Shown here: piece after piece, positions 43,837-53,352 of the stretch | Layout: the number at the start of each line of letters is the position of its first letter | How positions within the stretch are numbered: position 1 is the stretch's first letter | Assembly: GCF_004014855.1 (NCBI RefSeq) | Contig: NZ_CP034930.1 | Coordinates: 806,001-870,000, forward strand | Direction of reading: 5' to 3' | Source of the DNA: Apibacter raozihei | GTDB lineage: Bacteria; Bacteroidota; Bacteroidia; Flavobacteriales; Weeksellaceae | Length of the DNA stretch: 64,000 nt | Notes under the pieces: model-generated | The model's database searches: none | The model's input: only the letters and a program-made list of their open reading frames with translations | What the model was told of the DNA's origin: nothing | Position numbers and translations under genes: made by a program

Positions 43837-45448
43837 ACCTTTCTGGAAAAATTTATATCCTAAAACCGGTATTTTGATCATAAATAGTTCACCATATGCC
43901 TGGTTAAAGGAAATTGAAATGATGGAGATAGATTTGGAGAAAACATTAGTCTATGCTATTCCATCAGATAAAGCAAATGTTCTTTATGGCTGTTTTCTGA
44001 TTTTAAAAGATTATATTCCTAGGGAGGCAGGAAAAAACTTATATTACCAATGCATTAATAATAAGCTGTTTATTCCCGAATACTCAATCATCAACCCTCA
44101 GATATGTGATGAAGATCAAATAGTTTTAACTTCTGATTTTTATATCATGAGCCCTGAATTCGGACTAGTGGAACTCCGGGAGATTATTGACTGGACAACA
44201 ATTATACAGGCCGAGAATATCAATCAAAACATTAAAATTCTCAAACCTGAATCAGGGATTAGAGCTCCAAGTAAGATTAATGAATATATACTTGAAATAG
44301 ATGAAAATAAATTTCTAGAAGAACTCACTGAACCTAAGACAGAAAAAGAATGGATTAAGGATCTTCCTTTTAACCTTAAAAAAGTTTTGGCTGGCAACCA
44401 TAAAGAATTTCAAAAATATTTGAACTATATTGAAAAACATCCGAATCGGGCGGTTGATTTAGGTGTACCTCTAGACGTAACCTATTCATCCAGAGGAGAC
44501 AGCTGGGCTTCATATACTTTCAATAAACCTTTTTTTGAATCATTTTCGCAGAACATAAACAAATTATCAAATGGCCCATACAGATGGACGCTTTATCTCT
44601 TAGGGTTTATTTTAATTAAATGCTGTGTAATTTTTATATTTCATCCCGATAAAAAAAATAATTCCACTTCCAAAGAGAATGTTTGGGTATATCCAACAAC
44701 TTCTATGTTAAGTAAAACTGAAATTTTTAAAACGTTAGATTCGATTTATGGATATCAGAAACAAATAATTGATAAAAATCTTCAAGAAATATCTACTGAT
44801 AAGAGCAATAAAAGTTCTAATCAAAAAGATCTTAATACATCTGATATTAGAGAAATATCAGATTTGAAAATGGACAAAATAAAGCTTTCGTATGATTCTT
44901 TAGTTGAAATATATAATAAGAAAATTGAAAATTATATAAGTATAAAATCTAATCATTATTTAATTCTGATTCGGGATTCTTTACAACATGTAAACCCATA
45001 CCATTCAATTACTACCGAACAAATAAATACAATATGGAATAAAAAATCTTCATTAATACGAGATTCTTTAGAACAAAAATATGGAATTATTCCAAAATCA
45101 ACTTTTACATCTGATTTTACTGCCGAAAAACCTAAAAAAACTATTGACAGGAACACTTCATTTATTGAAATATTTTCACTTTCGATATTCTTATTATGTC
45201 TTTCTTCTTTTTATTTATTTATATTTAAAAATAAATCTGTGAATTTTGGAGGAAATAAGATTTCTTTTGTAACCAAATTAATATTACTAATCTTTTTGTT
45301 AGGTACGATCATTTATTTACTTTACCCTCTCATTGAAAATTTTGGATATAACTGGTTCACATATATTATTATATTTTGTTGCTTCTTGATTCTATTACGA
45401 CTATTTGATGAAAATAAAAATATATTAAATGCAGATGATGAAAAATAA
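43820..45448 (+). CDS. Membrane-anchored component of the MoxR operon (bpX6-like)
   Basis: 542 aa. The N-terminal 245 residues are soluble ('FWKNLYPKTGILIINSSPYA', 'ADLGVPLDVTYSSRGD'-like segment). A membrane segment (about 250-270, LYLLGFILIKCCVIFIFH) follows, then a helical, Lys/Asn-rich extracytoplasmic or cytoplasmic part (290-440), and three more membrane helices (about 452-530). It overlaps the vWA gene by 17 nt and the next gene by 20 nt. Similar membrane proteins carry the 'bpX6' domain in ternary systems; this is from memory. It probably tethers the complex to the membrane. Confidence 0.6.
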   Translation: MMLQVKPFWKNLYPKTGILIINSSPYAWLKEIEMMEIDLEKTLVYAIPSDKANVLYGCFLILKDYIPREAGKNLYYQCINNKLFIPEYSIINPQICDEDQIVLTSDFYIMSPEFGLVELREIIDWTTIIQAENINQNIKILKPESGIRAPSKINEYILEIDENKFLEELTEPKTEKEWIKDLPFNLKKVLAGNHKEFQKYLNYIEKHPNRAVDLGVPLDVTYSSRGDSWASYTFNKPFFESFSQNINKLSNGPYRWTLYLLGFILIKCCVIFIFHPDKKNNSTSKENVWVYPTTSMLSKTEIFKTLDSIYGYQKQIIDKNLQEISTDKSNKSSNQKDLNTSDIREISDLKMDKIKLSYDSLVEIYNKKIENYISIKSNHYLILIRDSLQHVNPYHSITTEQINTIWNKKSSLIRDSLEQKYGIIPKSTFTSDFTAEKPKKTIDRNTSFIEIFSLSIFLLCLSSFYLFIFKNKSVNFGGNKISFVTKLILLIFLLGTIIYLLYPLIENFGYNWFTYIIIFCCFLILLRLFDENKNILNADDEK

Positions 45449-46454
45449 ACAAAATTTTATTGATAAATTTTATTCAGCCATTTTTATTCTTGGAATATTA
45501 AAGCTGGTTGGAATATTATCCAAAATAGTAGATTTTTCTGTAAAAAGTATTATAGTTGAATTAGTCATTTTTTTTGTCATTATGTTTATTATTCTCTCTA
45601 TTATATCACGTTTAAAACGTAAGAATAACAACAACACTAATTATTCAACAGACAATACAAATACAGCTGCAATTAATTCTTCTAATTTTAATAAAATCAA
45701 AAACAAATATGAACAAATTGCTAAAAATTATATTAAATCAAAAGAATATAAAAAAGCGGCTAAAGTATATTCAAAACTTTTAAATAACAATTATAAGGCA
45801 GCTAAAGTTTTAAAAGAAGGAAAATTGTATAGCGAAGCGGCTATTATTTATTTAAAACTACTTAAAGACAAAAAAGCGGCTGCTCAATGTTATGTGATGG
45901 CCTTTCAATATCATTCTGCAATAAGTTTATACAGAGAATTGAAGGAATATGAAAAAGTGGGTGATTTATATATTGCAATACATGATGTAAATAGTGCCAA
46001 CAATTATTACCAAATGGTTATTAATAACTATATTCAAAATAATCAGTTCGTAAAAGCATCTTTAATTTATAGTAAAAAAATGAATGATTGTGATAGTGCT
46101 CAAAAAATTCTGCTCGATGGATGGAATAAAAATCTTGACGCTTATAACTGTCTTATCATTTATTTAAATAATTATACTGATAGCTTCAAATTAAAAGAAG
46201 AAATTGAACGTTTGTATTTTTTAGTTTTACCTAATCAAAAATTAATTTTTCTCAAGGTTCTTAAAAAACTTTTCACTAAAAACAAAGAACTACAAACTTT
46301 AATAAAAAATATGGCTTATGAAATAATCGCTGATAAAATTAATTCGCATCCCATGGTAGTTAATGAACTTCAATATTTTAATCCACAAGATACATTTATT
46401 AGAAAAGATATTATACGGTACAAAACTGGAAATAATAAAATATTTACCGGTTAA
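45429..46454 (+). CDS. Membrane-anchored TPR/alpha-solenoid protein of the MoxR operon
   Basis: 341 aa. Two membrane segments (residues about 12-31 and 38-58) are followed by a Asn/Thr-rich linker and a TPR-like solenoid: 'YEQIAKNYIKSKEYKKAAKV', 'LYSEAAIIYLKLLKDKKAAA', 'YHSAISLYRELKEYEKVGDL', 'VINNYIQNNQFVKASLIY'. The end (DTFIRKDIIRYKTGNNK) is unusual, and related proteins may carry further domains after it. It is the last gene of the operon and overlaps the previous one by 20 nt. Probably a scaffold. Confidence 0.65.
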   Translation: MQMMKNKQNFIDKFYSAIFILGILKLVGILSKIVDFSVKSIIVELVIFFVIMFIILSIISRLKRKNNNNTNYSTDNTNTAAINSSNFNKIKNKYEQIAKNYIKSKEYKKAAKVYSKLLNNNYKAAKVLKEGKLYSEAAIIYLKLLKDKKAAAQCYVMAFQYHSAISLYRELKEYEKVGDLYIAIHDVNSANNYYQMVINNYIQNNQFVKASLIYSKKMNDCDSAQKILLDGWNKNLDAYNCLIIYLNNYTDSFKLKEEIERLYFLVLPNQKLIFLKVLKKLFTKNKELQTLIKNMAYEIIADKINSHPMVVNELQYFNPQDTFIRKDIIRYKTGNNKIFTG

Positions 46455-46603
46455 TCATTAGTTTTTTATAAATATCATTTAATTAACTTCTGTTTAGCTA
46501 TCAAGACAATAAGCCTTAAACATTTGAATTGTTTTTTTAAAATATAATATTCTTAGCATTATCAGTTAATTTCATTTATATATGTTAAGTTCTATACTTT
46601 TAC

Positions 46604-46611
46604 TAAATTTG
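46604..46611 (+). promoter_or_regulatory. Candidate -7 box (TAAATTTG) directly before yggS
   Basis: A consensus TAnnTTTG ends 6 nt before the yggS ATG, predicting a leaderless or near-leaderless message. No -33 TTG is clear. Confidence 0.45.
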
Positions 46612-46617
46612 TAAACT

Positions 46618-47277
46618 ATGAACTCAAATAAATCCTTGGAAACTATTTTAAAAAGTATCCCTGAAAATGTTAAATTAATTGCTGTATCTAAAACTCGTTC
46701 TGTAGAAGAAATACAAGCTATGTATGATGCGGGACAAAGGGATTTTGGAGAGAATAAAGTTCAAGAGCTTACTCAAAAATATCCTGTTTTACCTAAAGAT
46801 ATTCACTGGCATCAAATTGGGCATCTTCAAAAGAATAAAGTCAAATATATTGCACCTTTTATTGACTTAATACATTCTGTGGATAGTGAAGAATTACTTC
46901 AAACCATTAATAAAGAAGCAAAAAAAAATAGTCGTGTGATTTCTGTTCTCCTGCAAATTAAAATAGCTCAGGAAGAAACCAAGTATGGACTTTCTTTCGA
47001 TGAGGCATTAAAGCTTTTAGTAGAGAAAGAATCAGGTAAATTTGAACATGTTAAAATTCGAGGGTGTATGGGAATGGCTTCGTTTACCGATAATATTAAT
47101 CAGATTAAAGAAGAGTTTTCTTCTCTAAATAATTTCTATGTTTCCCATCAAAAAGAATTTGATTTAACAATTTTATCTATGGGAATGTCTGATGATTACC
47201 CTATCGCTATTGAATGTGGAAGCACAATGGTTCGAATTGGAAGCAAGCTATTTGGGCCCAGAGATTATACCCATTGA
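46618..47277 (+). CDS. YggS family pyridoxal phosphate homeostasis protein
   Basis: 219 aa. 'LIAVSKTRSVEEIQAMYDAG' holds the PLP-binding Lys. 'DFGENKVQELTQKY' and 'IHWHQIGHLQKNKVKYI' follow, then 'LLQIKIAQEETKYGLSF', 'IRGCMGMASF' and 'LSMGMSDDYPIAIECGSTMV' with 'RIGSKLFGPR'. It is a single-domain alanine-racemase-like barrel that buffers PLP and has no racemase activity. Its 3' end overlaps the convergent metallophosphatase gene by 13 nt. Confidence 0.95.
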   Translation: MNSNKSLETILKSIPENVKLIAVSKTRSVEEIQAMYDAGQRDFGENKVQELTQKYPVLPKDIHWHQIGHLQKNKVKYIAPFIDLIHSVDSEELLQTINKEAKKNSRVISVLLQIKIAQEETKYGLSFDEALKLLVEKESGKFEHVKIRGCMGMASFTDNINQIKEEFSSLNNFYVSHQKEFDLTILSMGMSDDYPIAIECGSTMVRIGSKLFGPRDYTH

Positions 47278-48197
47278 TTATCAATAGGAATTGCCGTACT
47301 TGCAATTTCTTTAATCGTATTACTTTCTGTAAAAAGATAATCAATTCGTCCAAGCAAAAGACCTGCCCATCCTACCTGATTTAGCAATACTTCTTTCCCT
47401 TCTTTATTGAGGTATTTTTCAGGTTCTTTAAAAAATGTGTGCGTATGTCCTCCTAATACCAAATCTATATTAGACGTTTCTTTACATAATTTGATATCGC
47501 AAACTTTATTAGGATCACCCGGATATTTATATCCAATATGAGATAAACATATAACTAAGTCGCATTTTTTCTCTTTTTTTAACATTCTTGCTCTATCCTG
47601 AGCTATTTCTATCGGATTATTATATTGAGTTTCCAAATAACAAGTGGGTGCCACAAGTCCTTCCAGTTCAACTCCTATACCAAACAATCCTACTTTAACG
47701 CCTCCTTTATCAATAATTTTAAAATCTTTAGTACATCCTTCTAAAATTGTATTAGTAAAATCATAATTGGAACATAAAAAATCAAATCCTGCATGTGGTA
47801 ATTGGCTTTTAAAACCTACCAATCCATTATCGAATTCATGATTTCCCATCGTAGAGGCTTCATATCCCATTTTTGTCATTAGCTTAAATTCGAGCTCCCC
47901 CTTAAAAAAATTAAAATAAGGAGTCCCCTGAAATATATCTCCGGAATCGACCAGCAAAACATTTTCTTGCTCTTTCCTTATTTTGTCTATTAACGTTGCC
48001 CGACGTGCAAAACCTCCCTGACCTGGATTTTTAGTATATGTTGCAGGAAATGGCTCTATACGGCTATGTTGATCATTTGTATGTAATATGGTAATTTTCT
48101 TGTCCGATTTTAGTATATCAGATGCAAATGCAATGTTGGGAAGTGTTAATGCAGTTCCTGCAATTGCTGATGTTTTTATAAAGTCTCTTCTCTTCAT
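47265..48197 (-). CDS. Metallophosphatase, catalytic half of a 5'-nucleotidase (Tat signal)
   Basis: 310 aa. A twin-arginine-like signal 'MKRRDFIKTSAIAGTALTLP' leads to the calcineurin-like domain: 'LHTNDQHSRIEPF', 'LLVDSGDIFQGTPYF', 'STMGNHEFDNGL', 'VICLSHIGYKYPG', 'DLVLGGHTHTFF', all metal ligands present. It corresponds to the N-terminal half of UshA-type 5'-nucleotidases. The C-terminal half is a separate lipoprotein encoded 8 nt upstream (48205-48960). The pair likely assembles in the periplasm to release phosphate from nucleotides. Confidence 0.9.
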   Translation of the reverse strand: MKRRDFIKTSAIAGTALTLPNIAFASDILKSDKKITILHTNDQHSRIEPFPATYTKNPGQGGFARRATLIDKIRKEQENVLLVDSGDIFQGTPYFNFFKGELEFKLMTKMGYEASTMGNHEFDNGLVGFKSQLPHAGFDFLCSNYDFTNTILEGCTKDFKIIDKGGVKVGLFGIGVELEGLVAPTCYLETQYNNPIEIAQDRARMLKKEKKCDLVICLSHIGYKYPGDPNKVCDIKLCKETSNIDLVLGGHTHTFFKEPEKYLNKEGKEVLLNQVGWAGLLLGRIDYLFTESNTIKEIASTAIPIDNQWV

Positions 48198-48204
48198 GTT
48201 ATAA

Positions 48205-48960
48205 TTAATTTTGAAACTGTAACCTTATTTCATTACTATTCGGAAGTGTTTTATATGTACTCATTTCTTCGATAAGTGCATCTCTTAAAATAATTTTAGG
48301 AATAATTTTATGTTCAGATTTCGTAAAAAAATACATACGGTCTCCACCTGTCATTAAATAGTCATTAGTAGCAACCCAATACGTTTTATTTTTATCGAAA
48401 GGCTTTCCAGCAATTTCTGCTACTAAAGTTTGGTTTTGATTATAGACTATTTTTATTCCTGCTAAAGGATGCCCTACTTTTTCTTTTTGAAGATACTCAA
48501 ACATTTCCTGCATTAATATTCCATTCATTTGAACAAAAACCACTTCATTTTCGAAAGGAGCAACTTCAAATACAGAACCAACGGTAACTTCTCCTTTTGG
48601 AATTATAGTTCTCACCCCACCTAAATTTAATAAACAGAAATCTGGTAAAGAAAGATTATGCTTATTAGCATACTTCTTGGAATAATCTAATATTAAATCT
48701 GCAAGTAAATTTCCTTCATTACTCGAATAACCAGATTTTGTATAGTCTTCGTTTGCATAGGTTACGTGCTGACTCATAATAGAATCAATTTGATGCTTAT
48801 ATGGCTCAATTTTTCTGGCAAGTTCTTTATTTTCTTGTATCTCATCGTCAATAACTGAATTGAGATAGGTTTTATGAAACTCATGAGTAACCGACGTTTT
48901 GCAGCCGATCAAAAACAATGTGAAAAACGTATATAAACTTAGTTTTCTGATTACTTTCAT
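48205..48960 (-). CDS. 5'-nucleotidase C-terminal domain lipoprotein
   Basis: 251-aa lipoprotein (lipobox LIGC). It carries the substrate-binding half of UshA-type enzymes: 'GNLLADLILDYSKKYANKHN', 'FCLLNLGGVRTIIPKGEVTV', 'VFEVAPFENEVVFVQMNG', 'YWVATNDYLMTGGDRMYFF'. It is encoded immediately before the metallophosphatase half in the same transcript. Splitting of the two halves onto two genes is usual in Flavobacteria. Confidence 0.9.
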   Translation of the reverse strand: MKVIRKLSLYTFFTLFLIGCKTSVTHEFHKTYLNSVIDDEIQENKELARKIEPYKHQIDSIMSQHVTYANEDYTKSGYSSNEGNLLADLILDYSKKYANKHNLSLPDFCLLNLGGVRTIIPKGEVTVGSVFEVAPFENEVVFVQMNGILMQEMFEYLQKEKVGHPLAGIKIVYNQNQTLVAEIAGKPFDKNKTYWVATNDYLMTGGDRMYFFTKSEHKIIPKIILRDALIEEMSTYKTLPNSNEIRLQFQN

Positions 48961-49057
48961 AAATATTAGCTAAAGAGGTTTTAAATTTTTCAAAAATACT
49001 AATATTTTATATGCACTTTTCTTATTTTTTAAATAAAAACAAATGACTATAAAAGCT

Positions 49058-49065
49058 TATCTTTG
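49058..49065 (+). promoter_or_regulatory. Candidate -7 box (TATCTTTG)
   Basis: A consensus TAnnTTTG, 42 nt ahead of the epimerase ATG at 49108. Confidence 0.45.
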
Positions 49066-49107
49066 TTATTCAATTTTTTCAACCTTAAATAATTCAAAGT
49101 ATATTAA

Positions 49108-50163
49108 ATGAAAATCCTTATAACAGGAATTGCCGGATTTATCGGATATCACCTTGCGTCTGTACTTTCTGAAAGGGGAGATGAAATAATAGGTCTTGAT
49201 AATATTAATGATTATTACGATGTTTCAATTAAATTCGGAAGATTAAATAATCTTGGATTTACAGAGTCTGATTTAGCTTACAACTGTATCATTAGAAGTC
49301 ATAAATATTCTAAATTATCGTTTATTAAACTAAATCTTGAAGACAAAAAAAATCTAGATCAATTATTTTTAAAAGAATCATTTGATAAAGTCATCAATCT
49401 TGCTGCTCAGGCTGGAGTACGATATTCTTTAGAAAATCCTCAGGCTTATATAGATTCTAACATCATAGGGTTTACAAATATTTTAGAATGTTGCAGGAAT
49501 TACTCAATAAAACATCTAACTTATGCAAGCAGCTCTAGTGTTTATGGATTGAATGAAAAACAACCTTTTTCTACAAAGGATAATGTGGATCATCCTTTGA
49601 GCTTATATGCCGCAAGCAAAAAAAGTAACGAATTGATGGCTCATACTTATAGTCATTTATTTAATATACCTACTACAGGATTACGTTTTTTTACTGTTTA
49701 CGGACCTTGGGGCAGGCCTGACATGGCCTTGTTTCTCTTTACTAAGGCTATTTTAAATAACGAGCCCATTAGTGTATATAACTTCGGTAAAATGCAACGT
49801 GACTTTACATATATTGCGGACATTATAGAAGGTATAGTACAGGTTAATGATCACCCTCCATCCGGTAACAAAAACTGGGATCCTCAAAATCCAGATCCAT
49901 CAACCTCTTTTGCTCCTTATAAGTTATATAACATCGGAAATAGTAAACCTGTTGAATTATCCTATTTTATTGAAACTATAGAGAAGGAATTAGGGAAACG
50001 TGCTATCAAAAACCTTTTACCTTTACAGGCCGGTGATGTCCCATCTACTTTTGCTGATGTTAGTGATTTGATGGCTGATTTTAATTTTAAACCTGAGACT
50101 TCTGTTGAAACCGGGATAAAACATTTTATCGACTGGTATAAATCTTTTTATCAAATTACTTAA
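49108..50163 (+). CDS. NAD-dependent epimerase, UDP-glucuronate 4-epimerase-like
   Basis: 351 aa, SDR fold. Nucleotide binding '[20 protein letters not shown]'; '[15 protein letters not shown]' is characteristic of UDP-glucuronate epimerases; catalytic 'YASSSSVYG' and '[20 protein letters not shown]' (YxxxK); then '[20 protein letters not shown]', '[16 protein letters not shown]', '[15 protein letters not shown]'. It probably interconverts UDP-GlcA and UDP-GalA. It starts a two-gene plus-strand operon for uronic acid sugars, opposite to the rest of the glycan cluster. Confidence 0.88.
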   Translation: MKILITGIAGFIGYHLASVLSERGDEIIGLDNINDYYDVSIKFGRLNNLGFTESDLAYNCIIRSHKYSKLSFIKLNLEDKKNLDQLFLKESFDKVINLAAQAGVRYSLENPQAYIDSNIIGFTNILECCRNYSIKHLTYASSSSVYGLNEKQPFSTKDNVDHPLSLYAASKKSNELMAHTYSHLFNIPTTGLRFFTVYGPWGRPDMALFLFTKAILNNEPISVYNFGKMQRDFTYIADIIEGIVQVNDHPPSGNKNWDPQNPDPSTSFAPYKLYNIGNSKPVELSYFIETIEKELGKRAIKNLLPLQAGDVPSTFADVSDLMADFNFKPETSVETGIKHFIDWYKSFYQIT

Positions 50164-50182
50164 TTTTTTGACACAATAATTT

Positions 50183-51487
50183 ATGTTCTTAACTTCTCAA
50201 TCATTGAAAATTTCTGTTATAGGCCTAGGATATGTAGGAATGCCTCTTGCTTTGGAATTTGCAAAAAAATATAAAGTCATTGGATTTGATTTATCTTCTG
50301 ATAGAGTTACTCAATTAAGAAATTCTTTTGATCATACGTTAGAAGTTTCAAAAAGTGAAATTTCAGACGTTTTAGTAAAATCATCCGATTTTATTGAGTC
50401 TTCAAATGGTTTTTTTCCTACCAATCAAATTGACGATATAAAAGATTCTTTAGTTTATATAATTACTGTGCCCACACCCGTGGATTCATCTAATCAGCCT
50501 GATTTAACTCCTTTGCTCATGGCTAGTACAACTGTAGGGAAGGTCATAAAAAAAGGAGATTTAGTCATTTACGAATCAACTACCTACCCAGGATGTACAG
50601 AAGAAGATTGCATTCCGGTTATAGAAAAAATATCCGGATTAAAATATAACATTGACTTTTTCGCTGGTTATTCTCCTGAAAGAATAAACCCTGGTGATAA
50701 GGTAAATACCCTTACTAAAATAAAAAAAGTAACTTCAGGTTCAACTTCAGAGACGGCTGATTTTGTAAATAAACTTTATGCTTCCATTATAAAAGCAGGT
50801 ACTTTTAAGGCATCTAGTATAAAAGTGGCTGAAGCCGCTAAAGTAATAGAAAATTCTCAGAGAGATATAAATATTGCTTTCGTTAATGAACTTGCAAAAA
50901 TATTTAATTTGATGGGAATTGACACTTCGGAAGTATTAGAAGCTGCTGGCACAAAATGGAATTTTCTTCCTTTCAAGCCGGGATTAGTAGGAGGCCATTG
51001 TATAGGTGTTGATCCTTACTATCTTGCACAAAAAGCTATGAAAATGGGTTACCATTCTGAAATTATCTTAGCTGGCAGACGTTTAAATGATTCAATGGCC
51101 TGCTATATTTCTTCTGAAGTTATCAAGTTAATGATAAAAAGAGATATTATTATTAATAACTCTTCGATTTTAGTTTTAGGATTTACTTTTAAAGAAAACT
51201 GTCCTGATGTAAGAAATACTAAGGTGATTGATATTGTAAAGAGCTTAAAAGAATATGATTTATCTGTAACTGTGTATGATCCGGTAGCAGATCCTAAAGC
51301 TGTAAAGCGTGAATACGGTATTGATATTCTTACCACCCTTCCTCTACAGGCTTTTGATACTATTATATTAGCGGTTCCTCACGACGACTTTAGAAACATA
51401 AATATCAAAGACTTATGTAAAGAAAAATCTTTAATTTATGATTGCAAATCTTTTTTAAATAAAGAAGTAGCCGATCATCGGTTATAA
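50183..51487 (+). CDS. Nucleotide-sugar dehydrogenase (UDP-GlcNAc/GalNAc dehydrogenase type)
   Basis: 434 aa. 'ISVIGLGYVGMPLALEFAKK' is the NAD fold; 'ESTTYPGCTEEDCIPVIEK', 'FFAGYSPERINPGDKVNTL', 'AEAAKVIENSQRDINIAFVN' and the catalytic 'GLVGGHCIGVDPYYLAQKA' follow. The 'SPERINPGDK' and 'GGHCIGVDPYYL' signatures match UDP-N-acetyl-hexosamine 6-dehydrogenases (TviB/WbpO type) better than UDP-Glc dehydrogenase. It would make a UDP-HexNAc uronic acid. 19 nt after the epimerase. Confidence 0.9.
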   Translation: MFLTSQSLKISVIGLGYVGMPLALEFAKKYKVIGFDLSSDRVTQLRNSFDHTLEVSKSEISDVLVKSSDFIESSNGFFPTNQIDDIKDSLVYIITVPTPVDSSNQPDLTPLLMASTTVGKVIKKGDLVIYESTTYPGCTEEDCIPVIEKISGLKYNIDFFAGYSPERINPGDKVNTLTKIKKVTSGSTSETADFVNKLYASIIKAGTFKASSIKVAEAAKVIENSQRDINIAFVNELAKIFNLMGIDTSEVLEAAGTKWNFLPFKPGLVGGHCIGVDPYYLAQKAMKMGYHSEIILAGRRLNDSMACYISSEVIKLMIKRDIIINNSSILVLGFTFKENCPDVRNTKVIDIVKSLKEYDLSVTVYDPVADPKAVKREYGIDILTTLPLQAFDTIILAVPHDDFRNINIKDLCKEKSLIYDCKSFLNKEVADHRL

Positions 51488-51492
51488 TGAAT

Positions 51493-52383
51493 TTAGTTAT
51501 TTAGAAGTTTTCTCCTGATTGACAATAACCAAGGCAAAATGCCTCCGTATTTAAGATAATATTTGTTTAAATTTATTTCTATTGGAAGATTGTATTTTTT
51601 TGAAGTATTTTCGTAAAATCGTAAAAACTTAAAGAGTTCTTTTTTTGGAAAGTGCTTTTCATAATTTAAAAAAATATCTTTATAAAACAAGCATGCTCCA
51701 TATCCTTTAATATCTTGTTTGTCATTTTTACCTGATATATTATAATTTCCAGAATGAATGTAAAATGTAGCTTCTTCTATAAAATAGAAGTTACCAAAAT
51801 CTGTGAATTGCAGCCAAGCCATATCATCACTAGGCCAAGCTAAAGGATATTTTTTAAATTTATATTTTTTATATGCTGTATATCTGAAAATATTTTCGCT
51901 TATACTATTGCGAGATCTACCATAGGTTCGGTCTATATAACATTTAACCGTTGAATATATTTTGGGATGGCTTGTCCTGTAAGAATAAAATTTATTGTTA
52001 TCGTCAACTAACTGTTGAGCGTACTTTATTAAGTTTATATTTAAGCTATCAACTTCTTTCAGATGACTATAAAAACTTTCTATAACATTATCTGATAAAT
52101 AATCATCATCTCCCAAAATCATAATCCATTCCTCTCCTTTAGTCTCATCAATTACTCTTTCCCATTGTTCTACTAAATTTTTACTGCCGAGGTTAGTTGG
52201 ATATTCAAAATATTCGAATTGTCTATCCGACAAATATTCCTGAATCAAGTCTTTGGGATCTTCAGGACTGGCATCATTACCAATGTAAATGTTAAACCTT
52301 TGATTGGTTTGCTTTTTTAATGAATCTAAAGTTTGTGCAAAAAATTGTTTTTTATAATAAGGTATTACAATTGCTAACTTCAT
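51493..52383 (-). CDS. Family 2 glycosyltransferase
   Basis: 296 aa GT-A enzyme. 'LAIVIPYYKKQFFAQTLDSL' with 'YIGNDASPEDPKDLI' and the metal site 'WIMILGDDDYLSDNVIE'. The C-terminus is basic ('LPWLLSIRRKLLNN'-type end) and may contact the membrane. The acceptor cannot be predicted. It is the last gene of the long minus-strand glycan operon and converges on the dehydrogenase (5 nt gap). Confidence 0.88.
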   Translation of the reverse strand: MKLAIVIPYYKKQFFAQTLDSLKKQTNQRFNIYIGNDASPEDPKDLIQEYLSDRQFEYFEYPTNLGSKNLVEQWERVIDETKGEEWIMILGDDDYLSDNVIESFYSHLKEVDSLNINLIKYAQQLVDDNNKFYSYRTSHPKIYSTVKCYIDRTYGRSRNSISENIFRYTAYKKYKFKKYPLAWPSDDMAWLQFTDFGNFYFIEEATFYIHSGNYNISGKNDKQDIKGYGACLFYKDIFLNYEKHFPKKELFKFLRFYENTSKKYNLPIEINLNKYYLKYGGILPWLLSIRRKLLNN

Positions 52384-52392
52384 TTTATATTC

Positions 52393-53349
52393 TTATTTAA
52401 GTAAAATATCTTTTATTGTCGTATTTAAAATTTTGTATTTATACCAGCGTAATAATATCCGTTTCTTTTTAAAAAAAGGAGTCTTTTTAAAAAAATTTTT
52501 TTTAGCTTCTTTACTATTATTTTTTAAAATATAAACATACTTTGATAAACCAGGAATAAAACTTTCATAATTTTCTGCTCTGTTTAATGCTATCGATAGA
52601 AACTGTAATTCTATATACCAGTCGGTTATACCTGTAAAAAATTCTAAAATAGATTCTTTTTTGTTTATATCTACTTTGTTATTATCGATTCCAATTTGTT
52701 GTCCTTTATGAAGTCTATAATAACCCAGAGTTTCCGGAATTGCTGATATACTATTTTTAATTGCTAATTTAATTGCTATTTGATAATCATGAATTAAGCC
52801 AGAATCTAACGGTAAAATATCATTTTTAACTTCTTTTTTGAAAGCTAATGCTGCACCCGTTACAACATTATTGTATTTAAGTAGATATTCAACAAATTTA
52901 CTGTTTAGTGAAATATTATTAAAGACATTTTTAAATAATAATACATCCCAAATAGTCTGCTGTAGCTCACTATCTTCCTTCATTAGCTTTAAATCGTGAA
53001 AAAGTGCCTTGCATTGTGGTTTTTTTTGAAAGTGATTCAATACGGTTTCTATTTTGTAGGGAAACCAAACATCATCCTGATCTGACAGAAAAATGATATC
53101 TCCGTTACATAAATTTATTGCCTTTTCAAAATTTTTAATTACCCTTAGATTAGTTGTGTTATGAAAGAATTTTACCATAGAGGGATATCTACTTTGAAAT
53201 TCTTCAATTATTGAATGAGTCTTATCTGTTGAACCATCATCACAAATCACCACTTCATCTGGTTGAACTGTTTGAGATACAATACTATCTAATTGTCCGC
53301 TTAGATAATTTTCTCCGTTATAAGTACATATCGCAACTGAAATTCTCAC
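52393..53349 (-). CDS. Family 2 glycosyltransferase
   Basis: 318 aa. 'ISVAICTYNGENYLSGQLDS', 'EVVICDDGSTDKTHSII', 'GDIIFLSDQDDVWFPYKI' (DQDD metal site), 'GLIHDYQIAIKLAIKNSI' and 'LGYYRLHKGQQIG'. This pattern is typical of rhamnosyl- or dideoxyhexosyl-transferases in O-antigen clusters, but the donor remains open. A basic, Lys/Phe-rich C-terminal tail follows. Operon member. Confidence 0.88.
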   Translation of the reverse strand: MRISVAICTYNGENYLSGQLDSIVSQTVQPDEVVICDDGSTDKTHSIIEEFQSRYPSMVKFFHNTTNLRVIKNFEKAINLCNGDIIFLSDQDDVWFPYKIETVLNHFQKKPQCKALFHDLKLMKEDSELQQTIWDVLLFKNVFNNISLNSKFVEYLLKYNNVVTGAALAFKKEVKNDILPLDSGLIHDYQIAIKLAIKNSISAIPETLGYYRLHKGQQIGIDNNKVDINKKESILEFFTGITDWYIELQFLSIALNRAENYESFIPGLSKYVYILKNNSKEAKKNFFKKTPFFKKKRILLRWYKYKILNTTIKDILLK

Positions 53350-53352
53350 CTC

